Positions 1 to 11,816 are shown, counted from the first letter of the stretch. The stretch is DNA of 64,000 nt from JAJPKK01 sp963824905 (GCA_963824905.1 CAWGRH010000009.1:1-64000); one strand, 5' to 3'. The notes: generated by a model from the sequence alone, not told the origin. Made by a program: numbers and translations.

Positions 1-2
1 AC

Positions 3-1373
3 CCCGCGGGAGAGCGGCACAGTCCGTTCAACCCGATGCGCTATTTTCCCGGCGGACAGGGCGCCGCGCTCGGCGCACCGGGCTGGGTGTGGGGCGGCTT
101 TGCCATCGCGCGGTCGATGGAGTTCAGCGCGCGCGAAAAGGGCGTGCGGTTCATCGTCAACCGCCACATGGACGAGCTCATCCGCGAGCAGCCGTTCTCG
201 GGCCGGGTGCTCGGCGTGAAAGCGAGCTACAGCCCGCGCATGCATCCGGAAACCGGCGCGCGGCTCGAAAGCTTCTGGCAGAACGGCAATGTCGACGACC
301 GCGCCGCCACCATCTTTGTTCGCGCACGCAAAGCCGTCATCGTCGCCACCGGCGGCATGCACGGCAGCATCCCGCTGCGCACCATGACCGATCCGCGCAT
401 GGTCGAGCCGTCGATCGAATACGGGCCGAGCTCGTTGATCGGGCCGCGCAACATGGACGGCAGTGGCATCATCGCCGGCATGAAGATCGGCGCGAACCTC
501 GCGGGCATGATGCAGAACTACCAGCATTCGTTGGCTTCGCCGACCATCTCGAGCGTGCTCGGGACCCGCGATGCGGTGGCGAGCATCTTTCCCGGACATC
601 CCTCGTTCCTGTTCGCGCGCGCCAAGGGCGTTGCGATCGGGGCTGCCGGATGGGAGCACGCGATCGCGGTGAACCAGGTGGGCAAGCGCTTCTATAACGA
701 GCGCGCCATCAACGATATTTCGAGCGACGCAAAATACCCGCCGGGCACCGACGGCACCCGCACTCCGTTCGTGCCGCTCGATTGGCGCAATACCAGTCCT
801 GCGCAGGTCAAGGCGCAATACAAGCGGTCGGCGGCGGCCGATGCGGCGCTCGCCATGAACGAGGGCTCGAAGGCGCCGGACTTCGCATCCGGACCGGTCT
901 GGGCCGTCTTCGACGCTGCCGCCGTGCAGCGCGGCGGCTGGAAGATTCGCTATCCCTATATCGCCGATCCGCCCGACGGCTACTTCCACAAGGCCGACAC
1001 GCTCCACGAGCTCGCCAAGAAGGTCATGGGGCACCCGTATCAAAAGATGCCGCTGAAGTATCTCGAGGAGACGGTGGCGCGCTACAACGCATTCGCGGAC
1101 AAGGGCGCGGACGAGGACTTCGAGAAGCCGGTGATGCATCGCATCGACACGCCGCCGTTCTACGCTGCGATCGCAAGCATCCGCGTGCTGGACTCCTACG
1201 GTGGCCTGCGCATCAACGGCAAGGCGCAGGTTCTCGATACGCTCGGCGAAGTGATTCCGGGCCTTTACGCCGGCGGTGAGGCCAGCGGTGGCGGCTGGCA
1301 GCACGGCATCGGCAGAGCAACCGTGCACGGCTACATCGCCGGCACCCATGCGGCGCAGGAGCGATCGGCCTGA
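3..1373 (+). CDS. FAD-dependent fumarate reductase/succinate dehydrogenase-like flavoprotein (5'-truncated)
   Basis: The reading frame is open to the left edge of the window, so the N-terminus with the Rossmann GxGxxG FAD motif lies outside and the first Met in view (base 36) is probably internal. What remains looks like the FAD_binding_2 family: a VIVATGGMHG strand that closes the FAD site, and a C-terminal segment (LYAGGEASGGGWQHGIGRAT) of the type that closes over the flavin in fumarate reductase and 3-ketosteroid dehydrogenase relatives. The substrate cannot be inferred; soluble flavoproteins of this family reduce or dehydrogenate many C-C bonds. The next gene starts 36 bases downstream on the same strand, so the two may be cotranscribed. 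Confidence 0.8.
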   Translation, partial: PAGERHSPFNPMRYFPGGQGAALGAPGWVWGGFAIARSMEFSAREKGVRFIVNRHMDELIREQPFSGRVLGVKASYSPRMHPETGARLESFWQNGNVDDRAATIFVRARKAVIVATGGMHGSIPLRTMTDPRMVEPSIEYGPSSLIGPRNMDGSGIIAGMKIGANLAGMMQNYQHSLASPTISSVLGTRDAVASIFPGHPSFLFARAKGVAIGAAGWEHAIAVNQVGKRFYNERAINDISSDAKYPPGTDGTRTPFVPLDWRNTSPAQVKAQYKRSAAADAALAMNEGSKAPDFASGPVWAVFDAAAVQRGGWKIRYPYIADPPDGYFHKADTLHELAKKVMGHPYQKMPLKYLEETVARYNAFADKGADEDFEKPVMHRIDTPPFYAAIASIRVLDSYGGLRINGKAQVLDTLGEVIPGLYAGGEASGGGWQHGIGRATVHGYIAGTHAAQERSA

Positions 1374-1409
1374 GAGGGACTGCAATCACGTCGACGGCGT
1401 TGACAGCCC

Positions 1410-2375
1410 ATGGCGGCAAAGACGGTCAAAATCCACGCCGAGCGTACCTGCACGGTCGAGGTCACGCCGCATGAGGTCGATGCCGGAGGCGAGCTGACGG
1501 TTGTCGTCCGGGCGTCATGCCCGGACGGATGCGACTTGCAGGGGCACGGTGTTTCGATCCGAAATGAGGACGGCGCCGAGCTGGCGGTCGCCGAACTGGC
1601 GGTCGCCGAACTCCGTGAGGTCGAAGGCGACGCCGACGCCACCGGCGAGATCGCGTTGAAGGCGCCTCTCGTCGCAGGCGAGCACGTCTGGCGCGCGGTG
1701 CTCGTGGCGGTCGAGAAGGACGGCGTGTTGCATGAAGAGACAGACACCGCATTCGCCTTCTCGACGCAGGCTCACGCGGCAGGCGTGAACGTGTGGGGCG
1801 TGCCCTCGGCCATACCGGTCGGCAAATCCTTCAGCTTCAAGGTCGGAATAAAGTGCTCGGCGGGATGCAAGCTGGCCGGCCGGAGGGTCGCCGTCCTCGA
1901 CCATGAGGGCGTGCAGGCTGCTGCGGGACATCTGTGCGACGAGGCGTGGCCGGATACGAGCGCGCTCTACTTCGTCGAACTGCGGGCGAAGGCCCCACGC
2001 GAGGCGGGAGAGTACCGGTGGCGCGTCGAAACACCGGCGTCGGAGGAAGGATCGGAGTCGGGCGCACCGCACGCAGCCGGCTCATCGACGCTCGCGGTCA
2101 AGGTCGTGGCCGCGGCGGATCACGAAATCACCGTCGAAGCGTTCGACGCCGAGAACGGAGTCCCGGTCAAGGGCGCCCATGTCCTTCTCCATCCCTACCG
2201 CGCGCTCACCGACGACAATGGCGTGGCAAAGGTCAGGGTCGCCAAGGGGACCTACAAGCTGTTCGTGTCCGGCTTCAATTTCATCGCCTACGAGAACGTC
2301 ATCGACGTCGCGAGCGACATCGCGATTCGCGCCGAGCTTGTAGTAGAGCCGGAAGGGCAGGAAGATTATCGCTGA
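1410..2375 (+). CDS. Hypothetical protein with Ig-like/carboxypeptidase-regulatory-like repeats
   Basis: 321 residues, no signal peptide. Two similar beta-rich domains can be seen (about residues 1-110 and 115-230), each with a CxxGC-type cysteine pair (CPDGC, CSAGC) and a GEHVWR/GEYRWR strand. A third domain (about 235-321) resembles the carboxypeptidase-regulatory-like or transthyretin-like fold (VPVKGAHVLLHPYRALTDDN). A short in-frame duplication gives AELAVAELAVAEL near residue 60. I do not recognise the family. The position just after a flavoprotein suggests a partner or carrier role, but that is only inference from context. Confidence 0.6.
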   Translation: MAAKTVKIHAERTCTVEVTPHEVDAGGELTVVVRASCPDGCDLQGHGVSIRNEDGAELAVAELAVAELREVEGDADATGEIALKAPLVAGEHVWRAVLVAVEKDGVLHEETDTAFAFSTQAHAAGVNVWGVPSAIPVGKSFSFKVGIKCSAGCKLAGRRVAVLDHEGVQAAAGHLCDEAWPDTSALYFVELRAKAPREAGEYRWRVETPASEEGSESGAPHAAGSSTLAVKVVAAADHEITVEAFDAENGVPVKGAHVLLHPYRALTDDNGVAKVRVAKGTYKLFVSGFNFIAYENVIDVASDIAIRAELVVEPEGQEDYR

Positions 2376-2424
2376 GGTGGGTTCACACATCTGTTCGGAA
2401 GGCTCGGAGCAGCGGACCTCTGCT

Positions 2425-2566
2425 CCCTCTCCCCGCGTGCGGGGAGAGGGTCGGGGAAACGGCCGGCGACTTCGGCCACCGAGATTTCCACCGCCGCTCA
2501 CACTCGCGAAACCGCCCCGTCACCCGGATCGCTCGCGTCCGACCTCTCCCAGCGTGCGGGGAGAGG
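2425..2566. repeat. Dispersed palindromic repeat, family A, between converging genes
   Basis: A perfect 12-bp-arm palindrome with a GT loop at 2425-2450 (CCCTCTCCCCGC arm) is followed about 90 bases later by a related, slightly degenerate palindrome at 2543-2566. The same arrangement occurs at 8435-8580. It lies between the end of the Ig-like gene and the end of the Bug gene, and could act as a bidirectional transcription stop or RNA-stabilising structure. No gene is seen in 2376-2643. Confidence 0.75.
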
Positions 2567-2643
2567 TGATCCCTGCCGCTCCGCAATGCGTGAATCCAAG
2601 CCCGGCGATGACTGCGGGTTGGGTCGCCCGAGCCCGACCAACC

Positions 2644-3648
2644 CTACCGCTTCAACCCCGCTGCGGCAGCGACGCGGGACCAGCGGGCGACGTCGGTCTT
2701 GATGAAATCCGCGAAGGCTTGCGGGCTCCCTTGCAGGGTGTCGAAGCCCTGCAGCGCGAGGGGTGCGGTCACGTCCGGCGATCGCGCCGCTTCGTTACAC
2801 GCTTCGGCGAGGCGCCGCACGATGTCCGGCGGCACGCCGGCAGGTGCCAGCAGCCCGTACCAGTTCGACGTGTCGTAGCCGGGAAGCCCCGCCTCGGCGA
2901 TGGTCGGCAGTTCCGGTGCCGCGCCGGCGCGCTGCGCCCCGGTCACGGCGAGCGCCGCCAGCCGGTGATCGGCGACGAATCCGAGGACCGTCGAGGCCGG
3001 CGAGAACATCACGTGAATGCGGCCGGCCAAAAGGTCGGTCGCCGCTTGGGCGGTGCCCGCATAGGGCACGTGCTGGATCTTGATGCCGGCCATGACGTTG
3101 AAAAGCTCGCCCGAAAAATGCGAGCCGCTGCCGACGCCGGACGAACCGAACGACAGGTAGTCCGGGCGCGAGCGCGCGAGCGCGATGAGCTCCTTGACGC
3201 TGCGGACCGGCACGCTTTCGTTCACGACCAGGATGTTCGGCAGCGTCGCAATCAGCGTGATCGGCGCGAAATCCTTCACGAGATCGTAGGTGAGGTTGGA
3301 GTCGGTCGCCGCAATGATGCCGTTCGACACCGACGCCTGCAGCAGCGTGTAGCCATCGGCCGGCGCGTGCGCCACGTAGGTGGTGGCGAGGCCGCTGCCG
3401 GCGCCGGGGCGGTTCTCGATCGTGAACTGGCCCTTGAGCTGTTTGGAGAGCGCCTGCGCCAGAATGCGCGCCACGATGTCACCCGACGCGCCCGGCCCGT
3501 AGCCGACCACGATGCGCACCGGCCGCGACGGGTAGTCCTCCGCGTGGATCGTATTGACGGACAACGCCACGCCGAGCGCCACGATGATCGCGAGACAGAT
3601 CGCGCTGGGCAAGGCCAGGCGCGAGGTGAGGGCACGGCAAATCGTCAT
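2644..3648 (-). CDS. Tripartite tricarboxylate transporter (Bug) family substrate-binding protein
   Basis: 334 residues from the ATG at 3648, chosen because it gives a normal signal peptide (basic start, then AICLAIIVALGVALSV, cleavage near HAEDYP) and has AAGGG upstream; the longer frame adds an unlikely 41 residues. The mature start YPSRPVRIVVGYGPGASGD is typical of Bug periplasmic proteins, which bind carboxylates and other small acids for TctAB-type secondary transporters. No TctA or TctB genes are adjacent; orphan Bug proteins are common in this group. The ligand cannot be deduced. Confidence 0.9.
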   Translation of the reverse strand: MTICRALTSRLALPSAICLAIIVALGVALSVNTIHAEDYPSRPVRIVVGYGPGASGDIVARILAQALSKQLKGQFTIENRPGAGSGLATTYVAHAPADGYTLLQASVSNGIIAATDSNLTYDLVKDFAPITLIATLPNILVVNESVPVRSVKELIALARSRPDYLSFGSSGVGSGSHFSGELFNVMAGIKIQHVPYAGTAQAATDLLAGRIHVMFSPASTVLGFVADHRLAALAVTGAQRAGAAPELPTIAEAGLPGYDTSNWYGLLAPAGVPPDIVRRLAEACNEAARSPDVTAPLALQGFDTLQGSPQAFADFIKTDVARWSRVAAAAGLKR

Positions 3649-3883
3649 TGGGCAACCCTTGGGCGGGCCGTTCTCTCGGCGATCAAAGGTATCAATTGGC
3701 GGCCTATAGGCAAATGTCAGAAAGCAGGGGCAAGTGGGCAATCTCGTTCGACGCTGCACATGCCGGGGCAAGCAGACTCACCGCTTTTCGTGGATGGCCC
3801 CGACGCCGGCTCGAATTGACAAGCGATCAGCCGTGAAAGACACTTTTTTGACGAACGAAAAAGAACGACTTTGGGAGGACGAA

Positions 3884-5368
3884 ATGACACTTGCTCTGCC
3901 AAGAATGCTTGTGCTCGCGCCACTGCTTTTGATGGGCGCGCCGCTTGCTTCGCGTGCGGACGACGCCCCGCCCACGGCGGGCATCCTGCAGCGGCTCACC
4001 GAGCAGAGCGGTGTTCACGGCACATCCAAGACCGGCTCGACGCCGAAATTTGTGGTCGATCCCACCTGGCCGTCAGCGCTTCCTCATTCGTGGCTGCTGG
4101 GACAGATCGGCGGTCTCTATGTGGACAAACACGATCACGTCTGGGTCTACAACCGGCCGCGCACCTTGGCGAATGATGAAGCGGGTCTCGAGAAAGCGCT
4201 GCCCGGCGCCACCAATGCCAAGGGGCAGGCAGTGAATGGGCTTGGCCAGGCGCGCGTCAATGGCTTTGGCGCGGATTGCTGCCGCGCGGCGCCGGGTGTG
4301 CTGGAGTTCGATGCCAGCGGCAAGTTGCTGCGTGCCTGGGGCGGACCGTCCGATCCGGGCTGGCTCGCCAGTCATTGCAAGGAGGAGCAGGGCTGCATCT
4401 GGCCCAACGTCGAGCACGGAATTTATGTCGATGATCGCGACAACGTCTGGATCGCGGGCAACGGCGACAAGGTTCCCTCAGACGCCACCGCCTGGACCAC
4501 CAACCGCCACGGCGGCGACGGCTTCGTGCTCAAGTTCGACATGGACGGCAATTTCAAATTGCGGATCGGAGGCACGCCCACCGCTCCTGCCAGCAACGAC
4601 GCCAATGGCGGTCTCAACGGCACCCCGACGCTGTATCGGCCCGCCGACATGGTGGTGGATCCGAAGACCAACCATCTTTATGTGGCAGACGGCTACGGGA
4701 ACCGCCGCGTCCTGATCGTGGATGCCGACACCGGCAAGTACATCGGCCACTTCGGCGCCTACGGCAACAATCCGGTCGACGACGCGGCCGCACGTGCAGC
4801 CGGCACTTGGCCGGACGATTACGCCAAGGGCAACAAGAAGCCGGTCTCCTTCAGAAATCCGGTTCATTGCGTGAAGATTACCGATGACGGCAAGGTCTAT
4901 GTCTGCGACCGCGGCAACGACCGCATCCAGGTGTTCAACAATCTGGATCCGAATCTCGGCAAGCCGTGCAGCAATCCAAGCGGGGAGGCCGGCAAGTGCG
5001 GCTATCTTGCTGAGCGATACATCAGCGAGCGCACCTATACCCAGCCCGAAATGCCCGGCACATCAGTGTCCATGAACTTCTCGACCGACAAGGCTCAGAG
5101 TTGCCTCTATATCGGCGACAACACCAATATGACGATCTACATCCTCAACCGCGACAATCTTCAGGAGCTCGGCCGTCTCGGGCGCGCCGGGCGTATGGCG
5201 GGTAATTTCCACTACCTTCACCAGGTCAGCATCGATTCCAACGGCAACATCTATACGGCCGAGGTGGACTCGGGAAAGCGCCTGCAGAAATTCCTGCGCT
5301 ATGGGCCTCTCGGTTGCAGCGGTACCGGCTCGGAGGTGGTAGGCGGAGAGGCTGCGGATAGCCGATAA
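3884..5368 (+). CDS. Secreted NHL-repeat / six-bladed beta-propeller protein
   Basis: 494 residues from ATG 3884, which has GGGAGG just upstream and starts a signal peptide (LALPRMLVLAPLLLMGAPLASRA). The body contains NHL-like blades: GGLYVDKHDHVWVYNR, GIYVDDRDNVWIAGN, NHLYVADGYGNRRVLIVD, GKVYVCDRGNDRIQVF and GNIYTAEVDSGKRLQKF. It has several cysteines, plausible for a periplasmic protein with disulfides. Propellers of this type serve as binding scaffolds or as lyase/hydrolase folds; no catalytic motif can be singled out. It stands alone between a divergent Bug gene and a palindromic repeat. Confidence 0.85.
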   Translation: MTLALPRMLVLAPLLLMGAPLASRADDAPPTAGILQRLTEQSGVHGTSKTGSTPKFVVDPTWPSALPHSWLLGQIGGLYVDKHDHVWVYNRPRTLANDEAGLEKALPGATNAKGQAVNGLGQARVNGFGADCCRAAPGVLEFDASGKLLRAWGGPSDPGWLASHCKEEQGCIWPNVEHGIYVDDRDNVWIAGNGDKVPSDATAWTTNRHGGDGFVLKFDMDGNFKLRIGGTPTAPASNDANGGLNGTPTLYRPADMVVDPKTNHLYVADGYGNRRVLIVDADTGKYIGHFGAYGNNPVDDAAARAAGTWPDDYAKGNKKPVSFRNPVHCVKITDDGKVYVCDRGNDRIQVFNNLDPNLGKPCSNPSGEAGKCGYLAERYISERTYTQPEMPGTSVSMNFSTDKAQSCLYIGDNTNMTIYILNRDNLQELGRLGRAGRMAGNFHYLHQVSIDSNGNIYTAEVDSGKRLQKFLRYGPLGCSGTGSEVVGGEAADSR

Positions 5369-5393
5369 GGTTGTCTCACGGAGAGCAGTAGCG

Positions 5394-5533
5394 CGTAGGA
5401 TGGGTTGAGCCCTTGCGAAACCCATCATCTCTCCCCGAACGCGGTCGTATCGGTCGCAATGTCTCCGCCCCTATCGAGCGGGAACGGCGAGATCGACAGT
5501 GATGGGTTTCGCGAGGGCTCAACCCATCCTACG
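5394..5533. repeat. Dispersed inverted repeat, family B
   Basis: Two arms of about 33 bases, 5394-5426 and 5501-5533, are near-perfect reverse complements (left arm begins CGTAGGATGGGTTGAGCCC). They lie between the beta-propeller gene and the 3' end of the convergent ygiQ gene. Elements with this sequence are widespread in rhizobial intergenic DNA. No gene is seen here. Confidence 0.75.
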
Positions 5534-5565
5534 GGATACCAAAAGAGCCCAATTTTGAAGGCGCC

Positions 5566-7590
<2,025 letters not shown>

Positions 7591-7782
7591 CGGCGACAGA
7601 TACGACGACGGCGCGGCCAGTCAATGGGCATAGCAGCGCGTGGGCTCCTAAAACGATCGGTAAATCCGGCGTGAATCCGGGGATAGCGCAGCGCAAGAGC
7701 CAAACTTTCGCCCCATGTGGCATCCAACTTGCTCATGCGAGCACAGGGGGCACTAAGGGGCTTAACGAAGGAGTTCCTTGCC

Positions 7783-8196
7783 ATGTGTGACTACAGCCTA
7801 CACGGCGTTGCATCTCGCCCAGCCAAGGTCGGCGACAAACTTGTCACAAGAAACTTCGGCACCGGGACCCGCGGCTTCGCGGCGCCGGAGGAACGTACCA
7901 CCGCTGTCTGCCTGATGCCGGGGACCGAGATCGCGTTCTCCAAAGAGGTCGCGGTCGAGTTGCCCCGTTTCTTCGGCCGCAGCATCAAGACCCTGACCCA
8001 CGCCACGGCGATCTTCCGGCAGGTCAACAAGGAGACGCCGCACGTCCATCACGACTCGCTCGAGTTCCCCGATGGACAGACCGTGCTCCTGACCGAGCTC
8101 TGCGAAGGCCAGGAAGCAAGCGTCCTGCAGCTCCCCGCCCAGCCGACCACGGCTGCCGAAGCGGAAGAGCAGAAGCGCGCCGTCTTCATCGGCTGA
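7783..8196 (+). CDS. Conserved hypothetical protein (137 aa)
   Basis: The start at ATG 7783 is preferred over an upstream in-frame start because of the AAGGAG about ten bases before it; the protein then begins MCDYSLHGVASRPAKVGD. It is soluble with no signal peptide. It has conserved-looking Cys and His residues (MCDYSLHG, AVCLMPGT, TPHVHHDSLEF, ELCEGQ), so metal binding is possible but unproven. A strong intrinsic terminator follows 28 bases after the stop, so it is a monocistronic unit. I do not recognise a characterised homologue. Confidence 0.75.
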   Translation: MCDYSLHGVASRPAKVGDKLVTRNFGTGTRGFAAPEERTTAVCLMPGTEIAFSKEVAVELPRFFGRSIKTLTHATAIFRQVNKETPHVHHDSLEFPDGQTVLLTELCEGQEASVLQLPAQPTTAAEAEEQKRAVFIG

Positions 8197-8223
8197 CACT
8201 CGTCCCTATAGGGATACCGTTGG

Positions 8224-8252
8224 AGGCCGCCCCTGACCGGGCGGCCTTTTTT
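8224..8252 (+). terminator. Rho-independent terminator
   Basis: A perfect 9-bp stem (AGGCCGCCC / GGGCGGCCT) with a 6-base loop, followed by a run of T. It ends the single-gene transcript of the upstream 137-residue protein. Confidence 0.85.
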
Positions 8253-8434
8253 GCTGCGCGGGTGCGGCGGGCTCGGCTTGTAGCCCGCATGAGCGCAGCG
8301 AGCATGCGGGGCTTTCGGATGGGGGATCAGATGCTCGCGCTTGCAGCGTATCTCGGCGGCGCCCATGCGCCGTTTGTCGACGCCCCACTTCTCTCAGTGG
8401 TATTGGTTTCGTTACTCGGAAGAGCAGCCGCGCT

Positions 8435-8580
8435 CCCTCTCCCCGCGTGCGGGGAGAGGGTCGGGGTGAGGGGGCGGTTTCGCGAGTTCTGAGCGTCTGC
8501 ACTGATGCTCAGACTCGGACGCGGCCCCCTCACCCTCCCTCGCTTCGCTCGGTCGACCTCTCCCCGCACGCGGGGAGAGG
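8435..8580. repeat. Dispersed palindromic repeat, family A (second copy)
   Basis: Palindrome CCCTCTCCCCGC-GT-GCGGGGAGAGGG at 8435-8460 and a matching one at 8557-8580. The sequence between them is itself partly inverted (GTGAGGGGGC versus GCCCCCTCAC). It has the same design as 2425-2566 and sits just downstream of the MmgE/PrpD stop codon. Confidence 0.75.
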
Positions 8581-8601
8581 TCGCGCCCCTGCGGGGCGCG
8601 C

Positions 8602-9957
8602 TCACGCGATGAGGTCGAGCAGCTCGCCGACGTTCGTCTGCTTCTCCAGCGACCAGACATAGGCCGCAGCGCGCGCGGCGCGGTCGGCGGTGATCACCGG
8701 CGCGGCGTTGGCGAGGAATTTCGCCTCGATTGCCTCGTTGCTCATGGGATTGGCGGCGGTGCCGCTTGCATGAGCGATATGCACGTCGTGACGACCCGCG
8801 GTAGTGACGACCGTGGCGTAGGCCTCGTCCTTGCCGAGGCTCTCGTCGGCGACCGCCTTCACCTTGCGCCGCAGCGCGGCGATCACCGGATCCTTGGCCT
8901 TGGTATCGGAGTATTGCGCGATGCCCGCCGCGCCGTCGACCAGCGCGACGGCGGCCGAGTGGACGGTGGAGAATTTCGACTGCAGCCCGCTCGACGGCTC
9001 GACCACGTCGGTGATCGACAGCACGAAGGGATGAACTCGCAGGTTTATTTCGCGCACGGCTTCCGGGGCGATGCGGTCGCGGTTGCGCAGCGCGATCATG
9101 GCATCGATGAGCGGATGGAGGACGACGCCGCAGGCATAGGGCTTGTGGCCGTTGGTCTCGATGATCCACGGCCCGCCGAGGCCGGCGGTGAGCGCGTCGG
9201 TCTGCGCGACGTCGCTGTAGATGCGGGAGAAGCCCTTGCGCCCCTCGACGATCTCCTGGGTGCTGTCGAAGCCGCGCTCGGCGAGCAGTGCCGCGAGCAC
9301 GCCGTTCGCTGCCGCCTTGCCGGCATGGAACGACTTGCAGGAGGTGCCGCGGTTCTGCTGCATGCCGCCGGCCTGGGTCGCGGCGATGCCCATGGCGTAG
9401 GTCAACCGCTGGCCGTCGAGCCCGATCAGCTTGCCGGCCGCGACCCCGGCGGCGATGCTGCCGAGCGTCCCGGTAAGATGCCAGCCGCCCTTGTGGTGGC
9501 CTGGCGCCGCCCGGCCGGTGCGCACCCCCGCCTCGAAGCCGACCGCGTAGGCGAGCATGAGGTCGGCGCCGCTGACAGGCTTGCGCTCGGCGAGCGCGAG
9601 GAGCGCGGCGAGAATTGGCGAGCTGGCATGGAGCACGACGCCGCCCATGTGGGTGTCGTCAAAATCGAGAATGTGCCCCATCTGGCCGTTGGCGAGCGGC
9701 GCATCGAGATAGCCGAGGCGCTCGTTGCGGCCGAGCACGCGCGCCTGCGGTCGCCCGCCCGCCTCCTCGAGCACGGCGATGAGCTTCTTGATCGTCGGAT
9801 GGCCGCTGCCGGCGAGCGCGCAGCCGATCCAGTCGAGCACGCCGCGGCGCGCTTCGTTCCGGGCGGCGGGCGAGAGGTCGTCGAAGCGTGCATCGGCGAG
9901 GTGGGTGCACAGCGTCTTGGTGAGCGTCACCGCATCGGTCGAGAGATTCTGGTCCAT
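8602..9957 (-). CDS. MmgE/PrpD family protein
   Basis: 451 residues from ATG 9957 (MDQNLSTDAV), preferred because the 20 residues upstream look non-coding. The protein is all-helical at the N-terminus (LADARFDDLSPAARNEARRGVLDWIGCALAG) and has the family segments LDFDDTH, GFEAGVR and TLGSIAAGVAAGKL. Characterised members are 2-methylcitrate dehydratase (PrpD) and cis-aconitate decarboxylase, but many are of unknown substrate. No other methylcitrate-cycle genes are nearby, so a PrpD function is not implied. Confidence 0.88.
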   Translation of the reverse strand: MDQNLSTDAVTLTKTLCTHLADARFDDLSPAARNEARRGVLDWIGCALAGSGHPTIKKLIAVLEEAGGRPQARVLGRNERLGYLDAPLANGQMGHILDFDDTHMGGVVLHASSPILAALLALAERKPVSGADLMLAYAVGFEAGVRTGRAAPGHHKGGWHLTGTLGSIAAGVAAGKLIGLDGQRLTYAMGIAATQAGGMQQNRGTSCKSFHAGKAAANGVLAALLAERGFDSTQEIVEGRKGFSRIYSDVAQTDALTAGLGGPWIIETNGHKPYACGVVLHPLIDAMIALRNRDRIAPEAVREINLRVHPFVLSITDVVEPSSGLQSKFSTVHSAAVALVDGAAGIAQYSDTKAKDPVIAALRRKVKAVADESLGKDEAYATVVTTAGRHDVHIAHASGTAANPMSNEAIEAKFLANAAPVITADRAARAAAYVWSLEKQTNVGELLDLIA

Positions 9958-10162
9958 CGGGGTCTGCTGTGAAGTCCGCGGGTTCGAGAGTGGCCGGAGG
10001 CGGCCCGGGCGGGGCACGCGCCGGGCTCGGTGGCGAGCGGGCGCCCCTTATACTCGAAAACCGGTCGCACCCGGCGCGGCGCCTTTTTTCTGGTAGCTTG
10101 CCGTCCGGCCTGATATAAGCCGCGCCGCTCGGCGGATCGGCTAGCGTCGAGCGCGGCCCAAA

Positions 10163-10247
<85 letters not shown>

Positions 10248-10391
10248 CGCCCGGTCTCGCGGTTTGCGTCCCGAAATGGCCGCCATCCGTAAGGACAAGG
10301 TCGACGCACTGCCGAACGGCGGTGGGCGATCTCGTCCGGAGGTCAAGAAGTTGAACTGCTTTATCGATTCGAAGCTCATACGGTAGCGCCC

Positions 10392-11759
10392 ATGCAAGTC
10401 ACCGAAACCTCCACCGAAGGCCTCAAGCGCGAGTTCCGCGTCGTCGTTCCGGCGAGCGATCTCTCCGACCGGGTCACCGACCGCCTGACCCAGATGAAGG
10501 ATCAGGTCAAAATCAACGGCTTTCGGCCAGGCAAGGTGCCGGTCGCCCATCTCAAGCGCGTCTACGGCCGCGCGGTGATGGCGGAGACCATCGAGCAGCT
10601 GGTGCGCGAGACCAACGCCAAGATCGTCTCCGATCGCGGGCTCAAGCTCGCGATGGATCCCAAGATCACGATGACCGAGGACAAGGACGAGATCGAGAGC
10701 GTCATCGAGGGCAAGACGGATCTCGCCTACACGGTCGCCGTCGAGGTGGTGCCGCCGATCACGCTCGCCGACTTCAAGTCGATCAAGCTCGAGAGGGTCA
10801 CGGCGCCGGTGTCCGACCAGGAGGTCGACGACGCGCTGCAAAAGCTCGCGACGCAGAGCCGCCCGTATGCGGCGAAGGCGGAGGGCAGCACGGCCGAGAG
10901 CGGGGACCGGGTGACGATCTCATTCGTCGGCTCGATCGACGGCGTGCCGTTCGAAGGCGGGAGCGGCGAGGACGTTCCGATCACGCTCGGGTCCGGGACG
11001 TTCATTCCCGGCTTCGAGGACCAGCTTACTGGAATCGCGCCGGGCGAAAGCCGCACGGTCAACGTCACCTTCCCGGAGAACTACCAGGCCGAGAAGCTCG
11101 CCGGCAAAGCGGCCGCGTTCGCGGTGACCGCGAAGTCGCTCGAGGCTCCGGGCCCGGCGAACGTCGACGAGGCGCTCGCGACCTCGCTCGGCCTCGAATT
11201 GCTCGACAAGCTGCGCGAGGCGATCAAGGCGCGGATCGGCCAGGAGCATGCCGGGCTCTCCCGGCAGAAGCTCAAGCGCGAGCTCCTCGACCAGCTCGAC
11301 GCCATGCACAAGTTCGAGGCGCCGCCGTCGCTCGTCGAGCAGGAGTTCAACAACGTCTGGAACACGGTTCTCTCCGATCTCAAGTCGCAGAACCGCACCT
11401 TCGAGGACGAGGGCACCACGGAGGAGAAGGCGCGGGAGGAATACCGCGGGATCGCCGACCGCCGCGTCCGCCTCGGCCTCGTGCTCGCGGAGATCGGCGA
11501 GAAGAACAGCATCAAGGTCGGCGACGAGGAGATGCAGCGGGCGCTGGTGGAGCGCATCCGCCAGTATCCCGGACAGGAACAACAGGTGTGGGAGTTCTAC
11601 CAGAAGAACCCCAACGCGCTCGCCAGCGTCCGGGCGCCGCTCTATGAGGAGAAGGTGGTCGACTTCCTGGTCGAGCTTGCGGAGGTCACCGACAAAGCGG
11701 TGACCACGGAAGAGCTCTACAAGGACGAGGACGAGGCGGCGCCAGCGCCAGCGTCGTGA
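10392..11759 (+). CDS. tig: Trigger factor, ribosome-associated chaperone / peptidyl-prolyl isomerase
   Basis: 455 residues, full length. The N-terminal ribosome-binding domain has the signature loop GFRPGKVP (residues about 44-51). The central FKBP-type isomerase domain is at about 160-245 (GDRVTISFVGSIDGVPFEGG and the LGSGTFIPGFEDQL segment). The C-terminal helical chaperone arms follow, with an acidic tail. The order tig, clpP, clpX, lon is the standard proteobacterial quality-control cluster. The upstream tRNA-Leu is a separate unit. Confidence 0.97.
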   Translation: MQVTETSTEGLKREFRVVVPASDLSDRVTDRLTQMKDQVKINGFRPGKVPVAHLKRVYGRAVMAETIEQLVRETNAKIVSDRGLKLAMDPKITMTEDKDEIESVIEGKTDLAYTVAVEVVPPITLADFKSIKLERVTAPVSDQEVDDALQKLATQSRPYAAKAEGSTAESGDRVTISFVGSIDGVPFEGGSGEDVPITLGSGTFIPGFEDQLTGIAPGESRTVNVTFPENYQAEKLAGKAAAFAVTAKSLEAPGPANVDEALATSLGLELLDKLREAIKARIGQEHAGLSRQKLKRELLDQLDAMHKFEAPPSLVEQEFNNVWNTVLSDLKSQNRTFEDEGTTEEKAREEYRGIADRRVRLGLVLAEIGEKNSIKVGDEEMQRALVERIRQYPGQEQQVWEFYQKNPNALASVRAPLYEEKVVDFLVELAEVTDKAVTTEELYKDEDEAAPAPAS

Positions 11760-11790
11760 TGGTCGTGTGACCACAGGTGACCGCAGCGCT

Positions 11791-11816
11791 CTTGCCGGCG
11801 CGGCGGCAACCCATAT
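11791..11816 (+). promoter_or_regulatory. Putative heat-shock (RpoH) promoter of clpP
   Basis: CTTGCCG followed after 12 bases by CCCATAT matches the general sigma-32 pattern (CTTGAAA, 11-16 bases, CCCATNT). It lies 95 bases before the clpP start, in a 151-base gap. clpP is commonly heat-inducible, so the match is plausible, but it is by eye only. Confidence 0.5.

Noticed and set aside
2377..3819. Long plus-strand frame across a repeat and the Bug gene
   Set aside because: It spans palindromes and lies antisense to a clear signal-peptide protein; the composition is not protein-like.
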